NCBI GenBank assembly: GCA_015657735.1
Contig: SSSX01000617.1
Span: 1 to 14,187 of the forward strand
From: Zoogloeaceae bacterium
GTDB taxonomy: Bacteria > Pseudomonadota > Gammaproteobacteria > Burkholderiales > Rhodocyclaceae
Direction of reading: 5' to 3'
Length of the DNA stretch: 14,187 nt
Part shown: positions 1-5,768 of the stretch, one piece after another
Layout of the letters: each line of letters begins with the position of its first letter
Numbering within the stretch: the first letter of the stretch is position 1
Program-made: the position numbers and the translations under genes
Notes under the pieces: generated by a model
What the model was told of the DNA's origin: nothing
What the model saw: only the letters and a program-made list of their open reading frames with translations
Databases searched by the model: none

Positions 1-143
1 AGGCCGGCCTGACGACAGCGCTCCCACGAACGCAGTACATTATCGTCGAGCAAGGCTTGCGGAAGTTCGCCGCGACCGAAGTACAGCGACCGCGCTTCCT
101 GAAGACTGACCGAACGGGCTTCGGTATTGAACGGAACCTGCAT
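1..143 (-). CDS. Sigma-54-dependent AcoR-type transcriptional activator, N-terminal fragment (runs off left edge)
   Basis: Only the first 47 codons plus two bases are present, read leftward from an ATG at 143-141. A strong ribosome site (AGGAGGAG in the antisense of 147-160) sets this start. The fragment contains LRSWERCRQAGL at residues 37-48. This is the N-terminal signature of AcoR-family activators, which carry a GAF sensor, a sigma-54 AAA+ domain and a Fis-type helix-turn-helix. The second regulator in this window has the equivalent IQRSWARCAASGL. The gene is divergent from the PedF cytochrome operon, whose promoter is of sigma-54 type, so it is the obvious candidate activator of that operon. 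The GAF, AAA+ and DNA-binding domains lie outside the window, so the assignment rests on the N-terminal motif and on context. Another SWxRC-containing GAF regulator cannot be excluded. Confidence 0.72.
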   Translation of the reverse strand, partial: MQVPFNTEARSVSLQEARSLYFGRGELPQALLDDNVLRSWERCRQAG

Positions 144-203
144 TTTGTCTCCTCCTCCGTCGGTACTGATTGTCCGCCGGGTTCAGACCCGGACTATCGT
201 ATA

Positions 204-220
204 TGCTCCAAAATGTAGCA
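204..220. promoter_or_regulatory. Candidate activator site 1 (dyad TGCTCCA-N3-TGTAGCA)
   Basis: A 17-base inverted repeat with six of seven arm positions paired, centred about 178 bases upstream of the expected sigma-54 transcription start. Arm sequence and 3-base spacing match the core of the perfect hairpin at 2718-2734 (TGCTCCA-N3-TGGAGCA). The distance suits an enhancer for an AcoR-type regulator. Which of the two regulators would bind is unknown. Confidence 0.5.
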
Positions 221-240
221 GCCGAAACATATTTCAGCAA
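212..240 (-). promoter_or_regulatory. Possible sigma-70 promoter of the leftward AcoR-type regulator
   Basis: On the minus strand, TTGCTG (240-235) and TACATT (217-212) are separated by exactly 17 bases, giving a predicted start near 205 and a leader of about 60 bases. The -35 matches the consensus at only three positions and the -10 at four, so the call is tentative. The -10 hexamer lies inside the TGCTCCA-AAA-TGTAGCA dyad (204-220), which would allow autorepression. Confidence 0.35.
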
Positions 241-246
241 TATGAC

Positions 247-273
247 TGCTCCACTGTCCCAGCACTACAGCAA
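247..273. promoter_or_regulatory. Candidate activator site 2 (TGCTCCA-N13-TACAGCA)
   Basis: A second exact TGCTCCA half-site (247-253) faces a degenerate partner, TACAGCA (267-273). The spacer is 13 bases, one helical turn longer than in site 1, so both half-sites would lie on the same DNA face. It is about 130 bases upstream of the predicted sigma-54 start. The partner arm is weak (five of seven), so this is less certain than site 1. Confidence 0.38.
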
Positions 274-362
274 ATCCCGGGCCAGCTTATAGTGCGATAA
301 GAAAAACAGATAGTTCTTTGCGAAGCCGCGGCCGACTGGCCGGTTCCGCCTTCGGGCCAGAC

Positions 363-379
363 TTGGCACGGCCCTTGCT
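363..379 (+). promoter_or_regulatory. Sigma-54 (RpoN) promoter of the PedF operon
   Basis: The sequence TTGGCACG-N4-TTGCT matches the -24/-12 consensus (YTGGCACG-N4-TTGCW) at every defined position. The invariant GG is at 365-366 and GC at 377-378, with ten bases between them. Transcription should begin near 390, giving a leader of about 55 bases before the cytochrome gene. It is the only clear match I saw in the window, and it lies between an AcoR-type activator and the operon it would control. Confidence 0.88.
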
Positions 380-445
380 GTTCGATCATCACCACGGCGA
401 CACGCCCCGCGGCGAATCGCTCGACGAAATCAACCATGACCAAAG

Positions 446-883
446 GTGACCCAGGTGACTGCTCGCAAATTCTCCCCTCTCCGTGCCCTCTCCGCCCTCG
501 CCCTCGCTCTGGCTGCCGGCGCCGTCATCGCCCACGGCGACGTGGTTCCGCAGGCGGTCGACACCTCGACGCTGAAGCCGGTCGGCAAGGAATGGCTGAC
601 CAAGAACCCCTACCTGAAGGACAAGGAGGCGATCCGCATCGGCGACTCGGCCTTCAACCAGAACTGCGCCCGCTGCCACGGCCTCGGAGCGGTGTCCGGC
701 GGCATCGCCCCCGACCTGCGCTACCTGCCGGAAGGCCAGGAAGGCGACGAAATCTTCCTGCAGCGCATCCGCAAGGGCGCCACCCGCGACGGCCGGGTCT
801 ACATGCCGCCGTTCGAAGGCATCCTGAGCCAGGAGGCGATGTGGACCATCCGCGCCTGGCTGGAGACCGTCCGTGCCGACTGA
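446..883 (+). CDS. pedF: Cytochrome c-550, PedF type (electron acceptor of PQQ alcohol dehydrogenase)
   Basis: A 145-residue exported mono-haem cytochrome c. Residues 1-29 form a signal peptide ending near AHG. The haem motif CARCH is at 74-78, and Met120 in VYMPPF is the likely sixth ligand. The stretches HGDVVPQAVDTSTL, GGIAPDLRYLP and MPPFEGILSQEA are typical of PedF, the cytochrome c-550 that takes electrons from periplasmic PQQ-dependent ethanol dehydrogenase. The frame has no ATG: an in-frame stop at 437-439 leaves only GTG at 446 or GTG at 455. The second would have AAGGTGA as its ribosome site, so it is a real alternative. It is the first gene of a three-gene operon under the sigma-54 promoter at 363-379, and its 3' end overlaps the next gene by 11 bases. 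No quinoprotein dehydrogenase is adjacent within the window. Confidence 0.9.
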   Translation: MTQVTARKFSPLRALSALALALAAGAVIAHGDVVPQAVDTSTLKPVGKEWLTKNPYLKDKEAIRIGDSAFNQNCARCHGLGAVSGGIAPDLRYLPEGQEGDEIFLQRIRKGATRDGRVYMPPFEGILSQEAMWTIRAWLETVRAD

Positions 884-1718
884 CCGCCGCCGCTTCCTGC
901 TCGCCGCCGGCGCTGCGGCGCTGGCCGTCAGCCTGCCGGCGCGCGCCGACGGCCTGGCCGACATCCGCCAGCGCGGGACGCTGAAGGTTGCCGTCTACAA
1001 CGGCTTTGCGCCGTACTCGAACCAGGGCAAGGGCATCGACGTCGAGCTCGCCCAGGCGCTCGGCAAGCAGCTCGGCCTGAGCACCCAGGTGGTCGGCTAC
1101 AACGCCGACGAGGACATGGACGACGACCTGCGCAACATGGTCTGGAAGGGGCACTACCTCGGCCAGGCCCCGTCCGACGTGATGATGCACGTGCCGGTGG
1201 ATTCCTACCTGCAGGGCAAGAACGACAAGGTGAAGATCTTCGGGCCCTACCACCTCGAGACCATCGCCGTCGCGCGCGTGCCGCGCCTCGCACCGATCCG
1301 CGGCTCGGCGGCGACCGCGCTGGAAGTGTTCACCCGCGAGAAGATCGGCGTCGAAGGCCGCTCCCTCGCCGACGCCTTCCTGCTCGGCGTACTCAACGGC
1401 CGCCTGCGCGACAACGTGGTCCACTTCAACAGCATCGCCGCCGCCGTCGACAAACTCAAGGCCGGCGAGTTGCCGGCGGTGATGGGGCCGCGCTCCGAGA
1501 TCGAGGACGCCCTCGGCAAGGATGGCCGCTTCGTCGTCGAAGTCGTGCAGATGCCCGAGCTGAAGATCAACAACTGGCCCCTCGGCATGGCCGTCAAGGC
1601 CGACGACACCGCCCTCGCCGACGCGCTGGCGGCGGCCCTGCGCGAGCTGCAGCGCAATGGCAGCGTCGCCGAGATCTTCGCCCGCCACGGCATCACCCAC
1701 GTCCAGCCGACGCTATGA
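873..1718 (+). CDS. Quinoprotein dehydrogenase-associated periplasmic substrate-binding-like protein (MxaJ/XoxJ-like), Tat-exported
   Basis: A 281-residue protein of the bacterial solute-binding (type 3) fold. It begins with a twin-arginine signal (DRRRFLL at 4-10, hydrophobic stretch, cleavage near ARA-DG), so it is exported folded. The mature start, LADIRQRGTLKVAVYNGFAPYS, and the block LRNMVWKGHYLG...DVMMHVPVD are characteristic of the family encoded beside PQQ-dependent dehydrogenases, whose best-studied relatives are MxaJ and XoxJ. These are thought to help assemble or activate the quinoprotein rather than feed an ABC transporter, and no ABC permease or ATPase genes are nearby. The start is GTG at 873, with GGAG seven bases upstream, overlapping the cytochrome gene by 11 bases. 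Its stop overlaps the next ATG (ATGA), so the three genes are probably translationally coupled. The family assignment is firm; the exact role is inference. Confidence 0.87.
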   Translation: MPTDRRRFLLAAGAAALAVSLPARADGLADIRQRGTLKVAVYNGFAPYSNQGKGIDVELAQALGKQLGLSTQVVGYNADEDMDDDLRNMVWKGHYLGQAPSDVMMHVPVDSYLQGKNDKVKIFGPYHLETIAVARVPRLAPIRGSAATALEVFTREKIGVEGRSLADAFLLGVLNGRLRDNVVHFNSIAAAVDKLKAGELPAVMGPRSEIEDALGKDGRFVVEVVQMPELKINNWPLGMAVKADDTALADALAAALRELQRNGSVAEIFARHGITHVQPTL

Positions 1719-2674
1719 GCCGCCGGCCGACGCTCCGTCCGCTCCGCGCCGCCGTGCTCGCCGCCCTCGCGGCGCTGCCGGCGGCGGCGCTGGCGGCGCC
1801 TTTCGCCTACGTGCCGAACGAGAAGTCGGCGACGGTGTCGGTCATCGACACCGCCACCGACACCGTCGTCCGCACCCTGCCCGGCGGCCAGCGCCCGCGC
1901 GGCATCGCCACCGACGGCCGGCGCCTGTTCATCAGCGAGGCCCCGGCCGACGGCCTGGTGATCGTCGACATCAGCGCCGTCGAACCGATCCGCCGCCTGC
2001 CCCTCGGCCGTTCGCCGGAAGGCGTCAGTGTGTCGGCCGACGGCCGCCTGCTTGCCGCCGCGGTGGAGGAATCCAACAGCGTCGTGCTGCTCGAGGCCGC
2101 CTCCGGCCGCAAGCTCGCCGACATCAAGGTGCGCGGCAAGAACCCCGAACACGCGGTATTCAGCCCCGACGGGCGCTGGCTGCTGGTCAGCGCCGAGGAA
2201 GCCGAGCAGGTCGATCTGATCGACGTCAAAGCCCGCCGGCAGGTCGCCCAGATCGCCGTCGGAGCGCGCCCGCGGGGCATCGGCTTCTCGCCCGACGGCC
2301 GCCGCGCGTGGGTTGCCTGCGAGCTGGCCAGCACCGTCTACGCCATCGACATGGGCCGCCGCGAAGTCATCGCCAAAATCAAGGCCGGCACCTTCAGCAA
2401 CGGCATCGCCGTCGCCCCCGACGGCAGCCGGGCCTATGTTTCCAACGGCAAGGACGGCACGGTCAGCGTGATCCGCGCCGCCGACCACCGCGTCGAAGCC
2501 ACGCTGCCGGTCGGCAAGCGCCCGTGGAACATGGCCGTCACCCCCGACGGCCGCAAGCTCTACGTGGCCAACGGGCGCTCCAACAGCGTGTCGGTCATCG
2601 ACACCGAAAGCCTCGCGACGATCCGCGAAATTCCGGTCGGCGAGCTACCCTGGGGCGTCGTGATCCACCCCTGA
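1715..2674 (+). CDS. YVTN-repeat beta-propeller protein associated with PQQ-dependent catabolism
   Basis: A 319-residue protein with an N-terminal signal peptide (about 1-28, ending ALAAPF). The rest is built from roughly 42-residue YVTN-type repeats, for example AYVPNEKSATVSVIDTAT near 31-48, AYVSNGKDGTVSVI near 239-252 and LYVANGRSNSVSVIDTE near 283-299. The length fits one seven-bladed propeller in the periplasm. This matches the beta-propeller family that co-occurs with PQQ alcohol dehydrogenase accessory genes. Its biochemical role is not established; scaffolding or cofactor handling are possibilities. It starts at an ATGA overlap with the previous gene and is the last gene of the operon. 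A strong hairpin at 2713-2739 follows 38 bases after its stop. No separate promoter is visible. Confidence 0.86.
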   Translation: MSRRPTLRPLRAAVLAALAALPAAALAAPFAYVPNEKSATVSVIDTATDTVVRTLPGGQRPRGIATDGRRLFISEAPADGLVIVDISAVEPIRRLPLGRSPEGVSVSADGRLLAAAVEESNSVVLLEAASGRKLADIKVRGKNPEHAVFSPDGRWLLVSAEEAEQVDLIDVKARRQVAQIAVGARPRGIGFSPDGRRAWVACELASTVYAIDMGRREVIAKIKAGTFSNGIAVAPDGSRAYVSNGKDGTVSVIRAADHRVEATLPVGKRPWNMAVTPDGRKLYVANGRSNSVSVIDTESLATIREIPVGELPWGVVIHP

Positions 2675-2712
2675 AATCCGCGCCGCGGCGCTTCGGAATG
2701 CACCGGATTGAG

Positions 2713-2739
2713 ACACCTGCTCCAGAGTGGAGCAGGTGT
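2713..2739. terminator. Perfect 12-bp hairpin between convergent genes (terminator and/or regulator site)
   Basis: ACACCTGCTCCA and TGGAGCAGGTGT form a perfect 12-base stem with a GAG loop. It lies 38 bases after the beta-propeller gene and 26 bases before the stop of the convergent cytochrome gene, where a bidirectional terminator would be expected. The T-run is poor (TCAATTTG rightward, no real run leftward). Its core, TGCTCCA-N3-TGGAGCA, repeats the dyad upstream of the sigma-54 promoter, so it may also or instead be a protein-binding site. Confidence 0.6.
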
Positions 2740-2765
2740 TCAATTTGTGCTGCTACGGCGCGTTC

Positions 2766-3080
2766 TTACAGCTTCAGAATCCACTCGACGGCCGCCTTCA
2801 GATCGGCATCGCTGATCTTGTCCGGGCCGTTCGGCGTCATCGGCACCTGACCCCACACCCCCGATCCGCCGTTGCGGACCTTGGCGCTCAGTACCGCCAC
2901 CGCATCGGCCTGGCCCTTGTATTTGGCGGCCACGTCCTTGTACGACGGTCCCACGCGTTTCTGGTCCACCGCATGGCAGGCCACGCAGCGCGCCTTCTTG
3001 ATGATTTCCTCCGAGGCCACGGCCGGGGTGGCGGCGGCAACGCCCAGCGCGATCGCGCACAAGGTCGGGATGAATTTCAT
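2766..3080 (-). CDS. Small soluble class I cytochrome c (c-551/c-552 type)
   Basis: A 104-residue periplasmic cytochrome. Signal peptide about 1-22 (cut after AVA), haem motif CVACH at 32-36, and Met81 in VPMTPN as the likely axial ligand. The mature protein of about 82 residues matches the c-551/c-552 family, which carries electrons to terminal oxidases or nitrite reductase. The start is ATG at 3080-3078 with a very good ribosome site, AGGAGGAG, immediately upstream. The open frame extends further upstream, but without signal or homology. The gene converges on the PedF operon and diverges from the second AcoR-type regulator. It is a plausible next carrier after the PedF-like cytochrome, but that link is inference from position. 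Confidence 0.88.
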   Translation of the reverse strand: MKFIPTLCAIALGVAAATPAVASEEIIKKARCVACHAVDQKRVGPSYKDVAAKYKGQADAVAVLSAKVRNGGSGVWGQVPMTPNGPDKISDADLKAAVEWILKL

Positions 3081-3201
3081 AGCTCCTCCTGGTTCTGGAA
3101 TTGTTCGGACAAATTTTTGGGGCAACACGATCCGGGCAACCGCGCTGCACAGACCAGCAGTGCAAAATCCGTGCACCCCGTACCGGACTTTACCGCTTCC
3201 A

Positions 3202-3230
3202 CCCAAAGCCTTGCCGGGCAAGGGTTTGGG
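3202..3230. repeat. 29-base near-perfect palindrome upstream of the second regulator
   Basis: Arms of 14 bases (3202-3215 and 3217-3230) read CCCAAAGCCTTGCC and GGCAAGGGTTTGGG around a single central base; 13 of 14 positions pair. It lies in the gap between the divergent cytochrome and AcoR-type genes, 121 bases upstream of the cytochrome start and 137 bases upstream of the regulator start. A dimeric regulator's operator or a cruciform/hairpin element would both fit. It is not followed by a T-run, so it is not an obvious terminator. Confidence 0.6.
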
Positions 3231-3278
3231 CCATGCCGGCAGGCGTCCGGAGACGCCGTTGCGCTGTCCCGCGGCGGC

Positions 3279-3312
3279 ACACCTGCTCCATCCCGGCACG
3301 CCTCGCGGAGCA
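3279..3312. promoter_or_regulatory. Further copy of the ACACCTGCTCCA motif with a distant partner arm
   Basis: ACACCTGCTCCA at 3279-3290 is identical to the left arm of the hairpin at 2713-2724. An imperfect opposite half-site, CGGAGCA, lies at 3306-3312. It is within 90 bases upstream of the start of the second AcoR-type regulator, which would suit autoregulation or cross-regulation by whichever protein recognises TGCTCCA. The exact 12-base identity is visible; the function is inferred. Confidence 0.38.
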
Positions 3313-3367
3313 CTTGCCGGCCGGCGACGGCTCCGGCGCCGCGCCAATCCGTTCGAGCCTTGCTGGC

Positions 3368-5230
3368 ATGCTTCGTGCAGAAAATCTGTCCGTGAAGCCC
3401 ACCGACCCGCCTCCGCCCGAGCCCTCCACCGACGCGATCCAGCGTTCGTGGGCGCGCTGCGCCGCCAGCGGACTGGCCCCCGACGCGCCGCTGCCGGATG
3501 TCGCCGGCCCCCGCACCGGCCTCGCCGAGCGCCTCGACGCCAACGCCCGGCTGGTCGCCTTCGCGCAGCCGGTGATGGAACACCTGCACCGGCTGATCGC
3601 CCGTTCGTCGTCGATGGTCCTGCTGGCCGACGACTCGGGCCTGATCCTGCGTGCGGTCGGCGACGCCGATTTCACCAGCCGCGCCGCCCGCGTCGCGCTG
3701 CAGCCCGGCCATTCGTGGGCCGAGCTGGCGATGGGCACCAACGCCATCGGCACCGCGCTGGCCGAACAGCGCCCGGTCGCCGTCGTCGGCACCGACCACT
3801 ACCTGCAGCGCAACCAGTTCCTGACCTGCGTCGCCACCCCGATCCACGCCCCCACCGGCGGCGTCCTCGGCATCCTCGACATCTCCACCGCCGCCCAGCT
3901 CAATCAGGTCCACGCCCAGGCCCTGCTCGACACCACCGCCGGCATCATCGAAAACCGCCTGATCGAAAGCCTCGCCGATGGCGCCGTGATGATCCGCTTC
4001 CACCCGCAGGCCGAAGCGCTGTCGTCGCCACTCGAAGGTCTGGCGGTGTTCGACGAGGGCGGCGCGCTGCTGGCCTGCAACCGCCGCGCCGAAACCCTGC
4101 TCGGCATCGGCGACAGCCGCCGCACGCCAGCGGCGTTCCGCCAGATCTTCGAAACCCGCTGGGCCGCGGTGCTCGACCACGCCGTGGCCAGCAGCACCCG
4201 CCCGACCGTGCTGCGCGCCCGCGGCGGACAGCAATTCGCGGCCCGCATCCAGGCCGACCGCCTGCAACGGCTGCGGCCGGCCGGCGGCGCCACGGCGGCG
4301 CCCACCGCCCGCCCGCCGGCCAGCCTCGACGCCCTCGACCTCGGCGACAAGGCGATGGCCGAAGCCATCCGCCGCGCCCGCCGCATCGCCGGCCTCGACA
4401 TCCCGCTGCTGATCCAGGGCGAAACCGGCACCGGCAAGGAAGTCTTCGCGCAGGCCTTTCACCACAGCGGGCCGCGCCGCGACGGCCCCTTCGTCGCCAT
4501 CAACTGCGCGGCGATCCCGCCCAGCCTGATCGAAGCCGAACTGTTCGGCTACCGCGCCGGCGCCTACACCGGCGCGCGCGGCGACGGCGCCCCCGGCAAA
4601 CTGCGCGAAGCCCACGGCGGCACGCTGTTCCTCGACGAAATCGGCGACATGCCGCTGCGCCTGCAGGCGGTGCTGCTGCGCGTCCTCGAAACCCGCCGCG
4701 TCAGCCCCCTCGGCGGCGGCCCCGACGAAGCCGTCGACCTCGCGCTGGTGTGCGCCAGCCACCGCCCGCTCAAAGCGCTGTGCGAAACCGGCGCCTTCCG
4801 CCCCGACCTCTACTTCCGCCTGTCGGCGATGAGCCTGGCGCTGCCGCCGCTGCGCCAGCGCAGCGACATCGAGCTGCTGGCGCGGCGCATCCTCGACGAC
4901 GAATCCCCCGCCCGCCCGCTGCGCCTCGCCGCCGCGACCCTCGACCTGATCCGCCGCCACCCGTGGCCCGGCAACATCCGTCAGCTCAAAAACGCGCTGC
5001 GCCTCGCCATCGCCATGCTCGGCCCCGACGACAGCACGCTGCAGCCCGAGCACCTTCCGCACGAACTCCTCGACTGCGCCGACGCGCCACCGACCCGCCC
5101 CAGCCTGCGCGCCGCCGAAGGCCGTCACATCGACGAAACCGTGGCCCGCCACGGCGGCAACATCTCGGCCGCGGCGCGCGAGCTGGGCATCACGCGGACG
5201 ACGCTGTACCGCAAGATGCGGCGCGCCTGA
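3368..5230 (+). CDS. Sigma-54-dependent AcoR-family transcriptional activator (GAF, AAA+, Fis HTH)
   Basis: A 620-residue enhancer-binding protein. The N-terminus has IQRSWARCAASGL. A GAF sensor follows (roughly 65-205, with GHSWAELAMGTNAIGTAL and LGILDISTA), then a PAS-like stretch (about 222-250, LAVFDEGGALLACN). The AAA+ domain has Walker A GETGTGKE at 351-358, the sigma-54 contact loop as GAYTGA (398-403, Tyr replacing the usual Phe), and Walker B LFLDE at 420-424. A Fis-type HTH occupies about 585-620 (NISAAARELGITRTTLYRKM). All motifs needed for sigma-54 activation are intact. ATG 3368 is chosen because homology begins soon after; GTG 3392 is possible, and neither has a good ribosome site. 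The open frame reaches back to 3101, but the extra residues look non-coding. Relatives activate acetoin or alcohol catabolism genes, so it may act on the sigma-54 promoter at 363-379 or elsewhere. Confidence 0.9.
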   Translation: MLRAENLSVKPTDPPPPEPSTDAIQRSWARCAASGLAPDAPLPDVAGPRTGLAERLDANARLVAFAQPVMEHLHRLIARSSSMVLLADDSGLILRAVGDADFTSRAARVALQPGHSWAELAMGTNAIGTALAEQRPVAVVGTDHYLQRNQFLTCVATPIHAPTGGVLGILDISTAAQLNQVHAQALLDTTAGIIENRLIESLADGAVMIRFHPQAEALSSPLEGLAVFDEGGALLACNRRAETLLGIGDSRRTPAAFRQIFETRWAAVLDHAVASSTRPTVLRARGGQQFAARIQADRLQRLRPAGGATAAPTARPPASLDALDLGDKAMAEAIRRARRIAGLDIPLLIQGETGTGKEVFAQAFHHSGPRRDGPFVAINCAAIPPSLIEAELFGYRAGAYTGARGDGAPGKLREAHGGTLFLDEIGDMPLRLQAVLLRVLETRRVSPLGGGPDEAVDLALVCASHRPLKALCETGAFRPDLYFRLSAMSLALPPLRQRSDIELLARRILDDESPARPLRLAAATLDLIRRHPWPGNIRQLKNALRLAIAMLGPDDSTLQPEHLPHELLDCADAPPTRPSLRAAEGRHIDETVARHGGNISAAARELGITRTTLYRKMRRA

Positions 5231-5235
5231 GCGGG

Positions 5236-5276
5236 CGTCATTGTTGCTGTTACTGCAACAATGACGGTCTTATATT
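5236..5276 (+). terminator. Intrinsic terminator after the AcoR-family gene
   Basis: CGTCATTGTTGC (5236-5247) and GCAACAATGACG (5255-5266) make a perfect 12-base stem with a 7-base loop, followed by the T-rich run GTCTTATATTTT. It starts five bases after the regulator's stop codon. The same T-rich run contains TATATT (5271-5276), which could serve as a -10 for the next gene. Confidence 0.82.
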
Positions 5277-5360
5277 TTCATTTCCAGCACCAATCGCCAA
5301 ACCGGGCATCCCGCCGGCGCCGCATGGGATACTGCCGGCATCCCTCCACCGCGCTCCGCC

Positions 5361-5741
5361 ATGCCCCGCCATCGCCCCATCGCGACGCTCGCCGCCGTCG
5401 CCCTCGTCGCCGCCTGCACCCCCGCGCCGTCGCCCCTCGTGCCCGAACTGCGCGCGCAGTTCCGGCCCGGCCTGCCGCTGGTCGACGCCATCGCCGCGCT
5501 GAAGGCCCGCAACACCACCTTCTCGGTGCGCAGCCTGACCGAATGCGAAACCCTCGCCCGCCAGAGCGCTCTCGCCACCACCCTCCGTCCACAGGGCGGG
5601 GCGTGCATCTTCGGCAAGATTCCGGTGTCGCAGAACTGGCTCGGCGGCCGCCGCGACGTGATCGTCCAGCTCGTCTTCAGCCACGACGACCAGCTGGTGG
5701 ACGGCAATTTCGAGGAACTGAGCAGCCCGCTCGGGTGGTAA
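5361..5741 (+). CDS. Small putative lipoprotein of unknown function
   Basis: A 126-residue protein with a short charged N-terminus, a hydrophobic stretch and the lipobox LVAAC (cysteine at 19). It should therefore be lipid-anchored, probably in the outer or inner membrane facing the periplasm. The mature part has two further cysteines (in TECETL and GGACIF) that could pair, and no family I recognise. There is no clear ribosome site before ATG 5361. A TATATT at 5271-5276 might be a -10 element, but I find no matching -35. It follows the terminator of the AcoR-type gene, so it is probably its own unit, and it converges on the LysR gene with a 27-base gap containing a weak GCGGCG/CGCCGC hairpin (5743-5762). 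It is probably a real gene, from the lipobox and the codon pattern. Confidence 0.65.
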   Translation: MPRHRPIATLAAVALVAACTPAPSPLVPELRAQFRPGLPLVDAIAALKARNTTFSVRSLTECETLARQSALATTLRPQGGACIFGKIPVSQNWLGGRRDVIVQLVFSHDDQLVDGNFEELSSPLGW

Positions 5742-5768
5742 CGCGGCGACGATCCGCGCCGCCGCCGT

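Larger units (their letters stand above)
144..445. other. Divergent regulatory region between the AcoR-type regulator and the PedF operon
   Basis: These 302 bases hold no gene; open frames crossing them look like chance. The region is clearly more AT-rich than the coding DNA. It contains, from left to right, the ribosome site of the leftward regulator, a dyad GTCCG..GGGT/ACCC..GGAC near 172-194, a possible leftward sigma-70 promoter (212-240), two TGCTCCA half-site pairs (204-220 and 247-273), and a sigma-54 promoter (363-379) for the rightward operon. This is the usual layout for an enhancer-binding activator acting from 100-200 bases upstream. Confidence 0.7.

Noticed and set aside
436..984. 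ATG-initiated open frame overlapping the PedF cytochrome gene
   Set aside because: It is out of frame with the clear cytochrome c product and translates to Arg/Pro-rich shadow sequence.
3105..3180. Possible sigma-54 promoter for the small cytochrome on the minus strand
   Set aside because: A GG-N10-GC spacing exists but the flanking bases do not resemble TGGCAC/TTGC.
3081..3347. Upstream extension of the small cytochrome on the minus strand
   Set aside because: The ATG at 3080 has an excellent ribosome site and begins a normal signal peptide; the extension would bury it.
3101..3367. Upstream extension of the AcoR-type frame (89 extra codons)
   Set aside because: The added residues are low-complexity, Arg/Pro-rich and overlap the regulatory gap; the family homology starts soon after the ATG at 3368.
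3077..5152. Long minus-strand frame opposite the AcoR-type gene
   Set aside because: Gly/Ala/Arg-rich antisense shadow of a GC-rich gene with no motif; the plus strand encodes intact AAA+ and HTH motifs.
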